Below are positions 5,127-12,069 of a stretch of DNA of 12,069 nucleotides, one piece after another; position 1 is the first letter of the stretch; every line of letters starts with the position of its first letter. Origin of the DNA: Deltaproteobacteria bacterium (lineage in GTDB: Bacteria; SAR324; JACQKK01); the NCBI GenBank assembly GCA_029858165.1, contig JAOUFO010000027.1:1-12069 (forward strand), written 5' to 3'. The notes under the pieces were generated by a model, which worked only from the letters and a program-made list of their open reading frames with translations, was not told where the DNA came from and searched no databases. The position numbers and the translations under genes are program-made.

Positions 5127-7220
5127 GTGGCCAGGTCAACCCCCTTAACCAGATTCCGCAACATCGGCATCATGGCGCACATTGACGCCGGAAAAACCAC
5201 CACCACCGAGCGGATTCTGTATTACACCGGCAGATCCCACAAAATCGGGGAAGTGCACGATGGCGCCGCCACCATGGACTGGATGGAGCAGGAACAGGAA
5301 AGGGGCATCACCATCACCTCAGCCGCCACATCTTGCAGCTGGACCGTGGACAACAGCCCCTACCAAATCAATATTATTGATACTCCGGGCCATGTGGACT
5401 TTACCATTGAGGTGGAGCGTTCCTTGCGGGTTCTGGATGGAGCTGTGGCTGTGTTTGATGCTGTGAGCGGTGTGGAGCCCCAATCGGAAACCGTGTGGCG
5501 TCAGGCGGATAAATACCATGTGCCCCGACTGGCCTTTGTGAACAAAATGGACCGGATGGGATCCAACTTCCCCCGGGTGATCCAGATGCTGAAAGACCGG
5601 CTGAAAGCCAAGCCGGTGGCCATTCAGATTCCCATCGGGGCCGAGGACAGCTTTAAAGGAATGATTGACCTGGTGGCCATGAAAGCCATTCTTTTTCATG
5701 ATGAAACCATGGGAGCCAAGTTTGATGTCTCCGAGATTCCTGCCGAGTTAAAGGCTGTGGCCGAAGAATACCGGGAAAAAATGATGGATGAAATCTCCCA
5801 TCATGATGATGCCCTGCTTGAAAAGTTGCTTGAAGGGCAGCCGGTTTCCACCAAAGAAATAGAAAAAGCCATTCGGGAAGGCACCATCAACGGGGGCATG
5901 ACCCCGGTGCTGTGCGGATCGGCCTTCAAAAACAAAGGGGTTCAGCATTTGCTGGACGCCGTGGTGAAATATCTTCCTTCTCCGCTGGATGTGCCCCCGA
6001 TGAAGGGCTTGTCCCTGGACGGCGAAACGGAGATTATCCGGGAGGCCAAAGATGACGCCCCGCTTTCCGCCTTGTCCTTTAAAGTGATGACGGACCCTTA
6101 TGTGGGTCAACTGACCTTTATCCGGGTCTATTCCGGCAAGCTGACCCAGGGGATGCAGGTGCTGAATGCCACCAAAGGCAAAAAAGACCGCATCGGACGG
6201 ATTGTCAAGATGCACGCCAACAAGCGGGAAGAGGTCCAAGAGATTCTGGCCGGGGATATTGCGGCGGCCATTGGTCTGTCGGAAGCTTTTACCGGGGATA
6301 CCCTGTGCGACCCGGCCCATCCGGTGATTTTGGAGCGGATCGTTTTTCCTGAGCCGGTGATTGACATTGCCGCGGAGCCCAAGACCAAAGCCGATTACGA
6401 AAAAATGGGTTCGGCCCTTTCCAAGCTGGCTCAGGAGGACCCCTCTTTCCGGGTCCACACAGACCCTGAAACCAAGCAGACGATTATTTCCGGGATGGGG
6501 GAGTTGCACCTGGAAATCATCATGGATCGGCTGAAGCGTGAGTTCAAGGTGGAATGCAATGTGGGCAAGCCCCAGGTGGCCTACCGTGAAACCATCACCG
6601 CCAAGGGCGATATCAACCACAAATTTGTGAAGCAAACCGGCGGCCGCGGCCAATACGCCCATGTGGTGATGTCCATTGAGCCGCTGGAGCCGGGTGGCGG
6701 AATCCAGTTCGAAAACAAGGTTGTGGGTGGAAACATTCCCAGAGAATACATTCCCGCTGTGGAAAAAGGGGTTCGGGAAGTGATGGAATCCGGCGTGTTG
6801 CTGGGTTACCCCGTCATTGACCTAAAGGCCACCCTGCTGGATGGCTCTTACCACGATGTGGACTCCAACGAGATGGCTTTTAAAATCTGTGCCTCATCAG
6901 CAACCAAAGAGTTGGTGAAAAAGGCCAAGCCGGTGTTGTTGGAACCGATTATGTCAGTGGAGGTTGTGGTACCCAGCGAATACATGGGCGATGTGATTGG
7001 CGACCTGAACTCCAGACGGGGGCGTGTGAAAGGCATGGAAGAAAGAGCCGGCGCACAGGTTGTGGATTCTGAAGTCCCGCTGGCTGAAATGTTCGGGTAT
7101 TCCACCGTGTTGCGCTCTGCCACACAAGGCCGTGCCAACTACACCATGCAGTTTTCCCACTACGAGCGGGTGCCTGCTTCGGTAACGGAAATCCTGTTGT
7201 CATCCAAGAGTGCAAGTTAA
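5127..7220 (+). CDS. fusA: Elongation factor G
   Basis: EF-G is the GTPase that moves tRNAs and mRNA through the ribosome and, with RRF, splits ribosomes after termination. The protein has 697 residues (E. coli 704). GTPase motifs are complete: AHIDAGKT (17-24), RGITIT (59-64), DTPGHVD (85-91, with catalytic His89), NKMD (139-142) and GSAFKN for G5. Later domains show GMGELHLEI, GGRGQYAHV and the C-terminal SDLNSRRG-type phrase GDLNSRRGRVKGME. The start is GTG at 5127, giving the family-typical MARSTPLTRFRNIGIMAHID. The AGGAG at 5109-5113 is 13 bases away, longer than usual, but no in-frame alternative start lies nearer. It is the single EF-G seen and follows rpsG as in most str operons. Confidence 0.98.
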   Translation: MARSTPLTRFRNIGIMAHIDAGKTTTTERILYYTGRSHKIGEVHDGAATMDWMEQEQERGITITSAATSCSWTVDNSPYQINIIDTPGHVDFTIEVERSLRVLDGAVAVFDAVSGVEPQSETVWRQADKYHVPRLAFVNKMDRMGSNFPRVIQMLKDRLKAKPVAIQIPIGAEDSFKGMIDLVAMKAILFHDETMGAKFDVSEIPAELKAVAEEYREKMMDEISHHDDALLEKLLEGQPVSTKEIEKAIREGTINGGMTPVLCGSAFKNKGVQHLLDAVVKYLPSPLDVPPMKGLSLDGETEIIREAKDDAPLSALSFKVMTDPYVGQLTFIRVYSGKLTQGMQVLNATKGKKDRIGRIVKMHANKREEVQEILAGDIAAAIGLSEAFTGDTLCDPAHPVILERIVFPEPVIDIAAEPKTKADYEKMGSALSKLAQEDPSFRVHTDPETKQTIISGMGELHLEIIMDRLKREFKVECNVGKPQVAYRETITAKGDINHKFVKQTGGRGQYAHVVMSIEPLEPGGGIQFENKVVGGNIPREYIPAVEKGVREVMESGVLLGYPVIDLKATLLDGSYHDVDSNEMAFKICASSATKELVKKAKPVLLEPIMSVEVVVPSEYMGDVIGDLNSRRGRVKGMEERAGAQVVDSEVPLAEMFGYSTVLRSATQGRANYTMQFSHYERVPASVTEILLSSKSAS

Positions 7221-7226
7221 GAAACC

Positions 7227-7245
7227 GTCCTTCGGGGCAAAGCCC
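7227..7245 (+). other. UUCG-type hairpin in the fusA-tuf spacer
   Basis: GTCC-TTCG-GGGC (7227-7238) has a UUCG loop, the most stable RNA tetraloop class. It competes with GGGC-AAA-GCCC (7235-7245). The spacer is 65 bases, ending in a strong AAGGAG ribosome site before tuf. Confidence 0.35.
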
Positions 7246-7285
7246 AAACCAACGGGTAGAATCATCAAGCAAGGAGAGTAATTAG

Positions 7286-8485
<1,200 letters not shown>

Positions 8486-8505
8486 GGGCGGAAAGATTAA
8501 GTTCC

Positions 8506-8814
8506 ATGGAACAAAAAATAAAAGTCCGCTTTAAAGCGTTTGATCACAACCTGTTGGACCAAACGGTGCGCGAGATCGTGAATGCGGTCCGCCGCACCGG
8601 GGCCAAAATTGACGGCCCGATCCCCCTTCCCACACGGAAGTCGGTGTTAACGGTCCTGCGCGCTCCTCACGGGGATAAAAAATCCCGTGAGCAGTTTGAG
8701 ACCCGCACGCACAAACGGTTGATGTACATTATTGAACCCACTCCGCAAACAATGGACGCTTTGATGAAGCTGGACATTTCCGCGGGGGTGGACATTGTGA
8801 TGAAACAAGCCTAA
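8506..8814 (+). CDS. rpsJ: 30S ribosomal protein S10
   Basis: S10 belongs to the 30S head and, as NusE, also joins NusB in transcription antitermination. The 102-residue protein shows IKVRFKAFDHNLLD at the start, TGAKIDGPIPLPTRK (31-45) and the hairpin segment REQFETRTHKRLMYI near 61-75, all characteristic. It has the standard length. GGAAAG lies ten bases before the ATG. It follows tuf after 20 bases, as in bacteria where the str and S10 operons are joined. In the usual order the next gene is rplC (L3), but here the next gene is rplD. Confidence 0.98.
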   Translation: MEQKIKVRFKAFDHNLLDQTVREIVNAVRRTGAKIDGPIPLPTRKSVLTVLRAPHGDKKSREQFETRTHKRLMYIIEPTPQTMDALMKLDISAGVDIVMKQA

Positions 8815-8827
8815 AGGCAAACCTTCC

Positions 8828-8863
8828 GGCGGGACAACAGCCCTTTAAAACGGCAATCCCGCC
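8828..8863 (+). promoter_or_regulatory. Hairpin between rpsJ and rplD, at the place where rplC is missing
   Basis: GGCGGGA (8828-8834) pairs perfectly with TCCCGCC (8857-8863), enclosing a 22-base loop. A second stem, GCCC-CCTT-GGGC (8884-8895), is 16 bases before the rplD start. L4 is the classical autogenous regulator of S10 operons through leader RNA, so a site here next to its own gene is plausible, but the fold does not copy the known E. coli S10 leader. No T-run follows. Confidence 0.35.
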
Positions 8864-8911
8864 CTGAATGGCGATAGAAACCAGCCCCCTTGGGCGAAAG
8901 AAACACGAATC

Positions 8912-9535
8912 ATGACCACAATGAAAGTCATTCAACTGGACAACACCGATGCCGCACCTCTTGAGGTGTCCGACAAGTTGACCGGTGCGGAATTCAAGCC
9001 TTACATCATCCGCGACGCGGTGGTGTATCAACAGGCAAAAGAGCGGCAAGGCACCCATGCCACAAAAACCCGCCATTTTGTCGCGGGGAGTACCCGCAAG
9101 CTGTTTAAGCAAAAAGGGACCGGACGGGCACGGCCCGGCGATATCAAGGGACCCCATCGGCGGGGCGGAGGCATCGCCCATGGTCCCCATCCCAGAAGTC
9201 ATGCCATCGGGATGAACAAAAAGGTCCGCAAGGCCGCATTGGTTTCCGCCCTGTCCGAGAAAATCCGGCGCAACGAAACCCTGGTGGTGGACAATCTGGA
9301 GTTAAAGAGTCACAAGACCAAAGATTTCGCCTCCTGGCTGGCCAAGCAGGATTTGACCAAGGTGCTGATTGTGGTTTCGGATGTGCCGGACAATTTGATA
9401 CTGGCTGTGGGAAATCTGCCGGATGTGGAAATGATCCATTACACCCAATTGAATGTGTACCATTTGTTGCGCTACCCCAAAACGCTGTTTACCCGGGGCG
9501 CGCTGGAGCAAGTACAGGAAAGGCTGGTAGGATGA
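8912..9535 (+). CDS. rplD: 50S ribosomal protein L4
   Basis: L4 binds 23S rRNA early in assembly and lines the peptide exit tunnel. In several bacteria it also represses its own operon. The 207-residue protein has the tunnel loop around residues 59-97, with GSTRKLFKQKGTGRARPGD, then PHRRGGGIAHGPHPRSH, and the globular part with LNVYHLLRYPKTLFTRGALE near the end. The length is typical. The ATG at 8912 is chosen over a second ATG nine bases downstream because weak purine-rich sequence (GAAAGAAA) precedes it; either is possible. The stop overlaps the rplW start by four bases (ATGA), so the two are translationally coupled. Confidence 0.96.
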   Translation: MTTMKVIQLDNTDAAPLEVSDKLTGAEFKPYIIRDAVVYQQAKERQGTHATKTRHFVAGSTRKLFKQKGTGRARPGDIKGPHRRGGGIAHGPHPRSHAIGMNKKVRKAALVSALSEKIRRNETLVVDNLELKSHKTKDFASWLAKQDLTKVLIVVSDVPDNLILAVGNLPDVEMIHYTQLNVYHLLRYPKTLFTRGALEQVQERLVG

Positions 9536-9816
9536 ACATCAAACTGCTGAAACATCCGCATTTGACCGAAAAATCCGTGACCATGAAGGAAACGGAAAAC
9601 CGGGTGACTTTTCTGGTGGAGCCTGCCGCCAACAAAACCGAAATCAAAAAAACAGTGGAAAAACTGTTCAATGTGACGGTGATCACGGTACGGACCTCCA
9701 AAGTCCGGGGAAAAATGAAACGGGTGGGCCGCAACATCGGCCGCCGCCCGGACAGCAAAAAGGCCATCATCAAATTGAAGGCCGGTGATAAAATTGAATA
9801 CTTTGAGGGTGCGTAA
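9532..9816 (+). CDS. rplW: 50S ribosomal protein L23
   Basis: L23 lies at the tunnel exit and is the docking point for trigger factor and the signal recognition particle. The 94-residue protein opens with KLLKHPHLTEKS and continues VTFLVEPAANKTEIKKTVEK, followed by VRGKMKRVGRNIGRRPDSKK, the extended rRNA-contacting loop. Its length is normal for bacteria. Its ATG overlaps the last codon of rplD by four bases, and rplB follows only after an unusual 225-base spacer. Confidence 0.97.
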   Translation: MNIKLLKHPHLTEKSVTMKETENRVTFLVEPAANKTEIKKTVEKLFNVTVITVRTSKVRGKMKRVGRNIGRRPDSKKAIIKLKAGDKIEYFEGA

Positions 9817-10041
9817 ATTCCAAAAAATTCCGGAAAAGGGTTTAAATCCTGTAACCCCCCAACCGAATAGAATCCATTGTCAAAAAAACAAGGGGTGAGG
9901 GGCGGGGAGCCAAAGAGCCGGATTGTTTGATCTTAAATGACAGCCCAGACCGGGTTGACCAACTTATTTGTAAGCCCTGGCCGGGCGCATCAACCAAAAA
10001 CCTGGGCCAGAAAAACCATTAGGCTTGAATCGGGTTAAAAG
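9817..10041 (+). other. 225-base rplW-rplB spacer with hairpins and G-runs
   Basis: This spacer is long for the interior of an S10 operon. It holds a G-rich run of three GGGG blocks (9892-9907), with six C upstream (9855-9860) that could pair with part of it. CTGGCC (9977-9982) pairs with GGCCAG (10005-10010) and competes with GCCC-TGGCC-GGGC (9974-9986). TTGACC (9956-9961) has no matching -10. No clear promoter or terminator is seen. A short open frame fills the second half and is listed separately. Confidence 0.4.
9937..10038 (+). CDS. Possible 33-codon leader ORF ending just before rplB
   Basis: An ATG at 9937 opens a 33-residue frame that stops with TAA at 10036-10038, three bases before the rplB ATG. 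The peptide begins MTAQTGLTNLFVSPGR and is basic in its middle (KTWARKTIRL). No good ribosome site precedes it, and no family is recognised. The tight stop-start spacing would allow translational coupling to rplB, which itself lacks a strong ribosome site. It may equally be chance; the frame is short. Confidence 0.2.
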   Translation: MTAQTGLTNLFVSPGRAHQPKTWARKTIRLESG

Positions 10042-10872
10042 ATGGCTATCAAAAAATTCAAACCGACCTCGCCCGCCAGACGGGCGATGAGTTCCTCGGA
10101 CTTCAGCGAAATCACTTCCCCCACTCCGGAGAAGTCTTTGCTGGCGCCGCTGAAAAAATCGGGCGGTAGAAACTCCAATGGACGGATCACGGTCCGTCAT
10201 GTCGGGGGCGGTCACAAGCGCCATTACCGGATGATTGATTTCAAACGGGATAAAATCGGAATTCCGGGGAAAGTGGCCACCATTGAGTATGACCCCAACC
10301 GCACGGCCAGAATATCCCTGGTAGTTTATGCAGACGGAGAAAAACGCTATATCATCAATCCTGAAGGGTTGAAGGTGGGGGACACCGTGATGAGCGGCCC
10401 CCAGGCGGAAATCAAGGTGGGCAACACCATCCAGATCGGCTCCATCCCCATGGGAACCACGGTTCATTGTGTGGAATTGAAGCCGGGCAAAGGTGCCCAA
10501 CTGGCCCGTTCTGCCGGAGCCGCCGTACAAATTCTGGCCCGTGAAGAAAACGGGAAATACGCCCAGTTGAAACTGCGGAGCGGAGAAATCCGACGGGTCC
10601 CCATGAACTGCATGGCCACCATCGGAATCGTATCCAATGCCGAAGTGGCCAATGTGGATTTGGGCAAGGCCGGCCGCAAACGGTGGCTGGGTGTACGCCC
10701 CACGGTTCGCGGTGTGGCCATGAACCCGGTGGATCACCCCCATGGAGGTGGTGAGGGACGCACCTCCGGTGGACGTCACCCTGTTTCTCCCTGGGGGACA
10801 CCCACCAAAGGTTATCGTACCCGCAGCAACAAACGGACCAACAAATTCAGGATTCAAAGAAGGAAAAAATAA
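10042..10872 (+). CDS. rplB: 50S ribosomal protein L2
   Basis: L2 is a universal 23S rRNA-binding protein near the peptidyl-transferase centre, needed for subunit joining. The 276-residue protein starts MAIKKFKPTSPARR and shows GRNSNGRITVRHVGGGHKR, then MNPVDHPHGGGEGR near 227-240, in which the first His (residue 232) matches the functionally important His229 of E. coli. The C-terminus is TRSNKRTNKFRIQRRKK. The length is typical (E. coli 273). The ATG at 10042 is preceded by GGGTTAAAAG rather than a clean ribosome site. rpsS follows after 57 bases. Confidence 0.98.
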   Translation: MAIKKFKPTSPARRAMSSSDFSEITSPTPEKSLLAPLKKSGGRNSNGRITVRHVGGGHKRHYRMIDFKRDKIGIPGKVATIEYDPNRTARISLVVYADGEKRYIINPEGLKVGDTVMSGPQAEIKVGNTIQIGSIPMGTTVHCVELKPGKGAQLARSAGAAVQILAREENGKYAQLKLRSGEIRRVPMNCMATIGIVSNAEVANVDLGKAGRKRWLGVRPTVRGVAMNPVDHPHGGGEGRTSGGRHPVSPWGTPTKGYRTRSNKRTNKFRIQRRKK

Positions 10873-10879
10873 ACCCGGC

Positions 10880-10905
10880 GGGCCAAAAGGGAACTTTCCC
10901 GGCCC
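10880..10905 (+). other. Two-tier hairpin between rplB and rpsS
   Basis: GGGCC (10880-10884) pairs with GGCCC (10901-10905), and inside it GGGA (10889-10892) with TCCC (10897-10900) around ACTT. It ends 24 bases before the rpsS start. No T-run follows, so it is not a terminator; it may protect or pace the message. Confidence 0.35.
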
Positions 10906-10929
10906 AGCCACAACCAGAAGGACAGCACC

Positions 10930-11214
10930 TTGCCAAGGTCACTTAAAAAAGGCCCTTTCGTGGATGGCCACTTAAAGGTCAAAATATCCAGGGCGAAAGA
11001 AACCGATGACCGCCGCCCCATTAAAACATGGAGCCGTCGCTCCGTGATTCTGCCTGATTTTGTGGGCGTGAATCTTGCGGTTCACAACGGAAACAAATTC
11101 ATCCCTATCTTTGTCACCGAAAACATGGTGGGACACAAAGTGGGCGAATTTTCTCCTACCCGCACCTATCGCAGCCACGGAAACAAAACTGACAAGCGGG
11201 TCGGCAAAAAGTAA
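10930..11214 (+). CDS. rpsS: 30S ribosomal protein S19
   Basis: S19 binds 16S rRNA in the 30S head with S13 and contacts A-site tRNA. The 94-residue protein reads PRSLKKGPFVDGHL at the start, RRSVILPDFVGV in the middle and VGHKVGEFSPTRTYRSHG near the end, all standard. The start codon is TTG at 10930, giving the family's exact N-terminus; AGAAGGA ends seven bases upstream, which supports it. No ATG or GTG option fits. rplV follows after 39 bases containing a GNRA hairpin. Confidence 0.97.
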   Translation: MPRSLKKGPFVDGHLKVKISRAKETDDRRPIKTWSRRSVILPDFVGVNLAVHNGNKFIPIFVTENMVGHKVGEFSPTRTYRSHGNKTDKRVGKK

Positions 11215-11230
11215 TCAACACCCTAAAGGC

Positions 11231-11244
11231 GCCCCGCAAGGGGC
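11231..11244 (+). other. GCAA-capped hairpin before rplV
   Basis: GCCCC-GCAA-GGGGC is a perfect 5-bp GC stem with a GNRA tetraloop, nine bases before the rplV ATG. It overlaps the place where a ribosome binds, so it could tune rplV translation. Confidence 0.45.
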
Positions 11245-11253
11245 TGACGGAAC

Positions 11254-11583
11254 ATGTATAAAGCCAGCGCCAACAAAGTTAAACTATCCGCCCGCAAAGC
11301 AAGGCTGGTGGTGGACCTGATTCGGGGGATGAACGTCAACAAGGCGCTGGGTGTGCTGGACAGCACATCCAAGAAGGCCTCCCCCATCGTGAAGCAGGTG
11401 CTTAAATCTGCCATCGCCAATGCGGAAGTTCAAAACAGCAAAAATCTGGATGTGGACCAATTAAAGGTTGTCCGGGCTTTTGTGGATGAAGGACAGACTC
11501 TCAAACGATTTCACCCCAGGGCTTATGGGCGCGGTGCGGCTATTCGCAAGCGGTCCAGCCGGATCACCCTGTACGTGGGTTAA
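11254..11583 (+). CDS. rplV: 50S ribosomal protein L22
   Basis: L22 binds 23S rRNA and sends a beta-hairpin into the peptide exit tunnel, near the macrolide site. The 109-residue protein begins YKASANKVKLSARKARLVVD after Met and includes the hairpin PRAYGRGAAIRKRSSRITL at the C-terminal end, complete and undeleted. The length is usual for the family (E. coli 110). The ATG at 11254 has only a modest purine-rich site (GACGGA), partly shadowed by the hairpin above. rpsC follows after 45 bases. Confidence 0.97.
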   Translation: MYKASANKVKLSARKARLVVDLIRGMNVNKALGVLDSTSKKASPIVKQVLKSAIANAEVQNSKNLDVDQLKVVRAFVDEGQTLKRFHPRAYGRGAAIRKRSSRITLYVG

Positions 11584-11602
11584 TTGGCCGCAAGGCTGCC
11601 AA
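11584..11602 (+). other. Short hairpin before rpsC
   Basis: TTGGC (11584-11588) pairs with GCCAA (11598-11602); inside, GCC-GCAA-GGC (11587-11596) forms a competing stem with the same GCAA loop as before rplV. Confidence 0.3.
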
Positions 11603-11628
11603 CCGCATAAAAAACCAAAGAGGTTGTT

Positions 11629-12069
11629 GTGGGACAAAAAGTAAACCCTATCGGACTCCGACTCGCGCTGAACCGTGATTGGAACAGCAAATGGTTTGCC
11701 GAAAAAGGCAAATACGGCGAACAACTGGAAGAAGACATCAAAATTCAGGAATACATCAAGAAAACTCAGGCACATGCCGGGATTTCCCGGGTTGAAGTGG
11801 AACGTTCCGCCCAAAAAATGAAAATCACCATATCGGCCTCCCGCCCCGGAATCATCATTGGGCGGAGCGGTGAATCGGCGGACAACCTGAAAAACGAATT
11901 GGTCCAGCAAATCGGCAAAAAAGACATCACGGTCAACATCAAAGAAATCAAACGGGCTGAGGTGGATGCCAACCTGATTGCCCAGTCCATTGCCCAGCAG
12001 CTGGAAAAACGGATTGCCTTCCGGCGGGCCATCAAACGTTCTTTGGCTTCCGCCATGCGACTGAACATT
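11629..12069 (+). CDS. rpsC: 30S ribosomal protein S3, N-terminal 147 residues (runs off the right edge)
   Basis: S3 lies at the mRNA entry channel of the 30S subunit and contributes to helicase activity there. The visible part begins GQKVNPIGLRLALNRDWNSK after the start and includes the KH domain with ARPGIVIG-type SRPGIIIGRSGE (GXXG as GRSG, residues 78-81). It continues to KRIAFRRAIKRSLASAMRLNI at the edge. E. coli S3 has 233 residues, so roughly the last 85 are outside. The start is GTG at 11629, with GAGGT four bases upstream. It follows rplV in the standard order, and rplP would be expected next. Confidence 0.97.
   Translation, partial: MGQKVNPIGLRLALNRDWNSKWFAEKGKYGEQLEEDIKIQEYIKKTQAHAGISRVEVERSAQKMKITISASRPGIIIGRSGESADNLKNELVQQIGKKDITVNIKEIKRAEVDANLIAQSIAQQLEKRIAFRRAIKRSLASAMRLNI

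Noticed and set aside
5748..6662. Long open frame on the minus strand opposite fusA (304 codons)
   Set aside because: Antisense to conserved EF-G; no recognisable domain and no ribosome site.
8815..8911. Degraded rplC remnant
   Set aside because: Short frames in the spacer show no L3-like phrase and there are only 97 bases, so a pseudogene cannot be supported.
9964..10911. Long open frame on the minus strand opposite rplB (315 codons)
   Set aside because: It is fully antisense to a clear L2 gene, has no family features, and reads as low-complexity Gly/His/Phe-rich protein typical of a shadow frame.

Overview
The window holds two divergent gene blocks separated by an 804-base non-coding region (3266-4069). 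The left block, on the minus strand, reads mlaE - mlaD - dciA - ald: a lipid-transport permease, an MCE-domain protein with a long C-terminal extension, a DUF721/DciA helicase-loader-type protein, and the N-terminal 169 residues of alanine dehydrogenase, which runs off the left edge. The right block, on the plus strand, is a joined str-S10 ribosomal cluster: rpsL - rpsG - fusA - tuf - rpsJ - rplD - rplW - rplB - rpsS - rplV - rpsC, with rpsC running off the right edge.

The organism is a bacterium with an outer membrane, since the MlaE/MlaD system works across a diderm envelope. It uses a DciA-type rather than a DnaC/DnaI-type helicase loader. The moderately GC-rich composition, the tuf-rpsJ junction of only 20 bases, and an MCE protein with a barrel-like tail fit a lineage around Desulfobacterota, Nitrospinota or SAR324. 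That placement is an impression from protein style, not a tree. There are no mobile elements, CRISPR arrays, tRNA or rRNA genes. Starts are varied: GTG for mlaE, fusA and rpsC, and TTG for rpsS.

The most striking observation is an absence. The gene for ribosomal protein L3 (rplC), which normally sits between rpsJ and rplD, is missing. Only 97 bases separate the two genes, and they contain a hairpin but no recognisable L3 remnant. L3 is a core large-subunit assembly protein, so the gene should be elsewhere in the genome unless the assembly is wrong. A second loose spacer of 225 bases lies between rplW and rplB and carries a 33-codon open frame ending three bases before rplB.

The 804-base divergent region is rich in structure. 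On the mla side, an extended -10 is flanked by two palindromes. The centre has A-tracts spaced at about two helical turns, a repeated hairpin motif and a strong 9-bp GC-rich hairpin enclosed by a second helix, so it could be a leader or a small RNA. On the rpsL side there is a candidate promoter, a 12-base and an 18-base perfect palindrome, and a set of competing hairpins just before rpsL. Several spacers within the ribosomal block also carry short hairpins capped by GNRA or UUCG tetraloops. The mla operon lacks an ATPase gene here, and its MlaD-type protein is more than twice the length of the E. coli protein.
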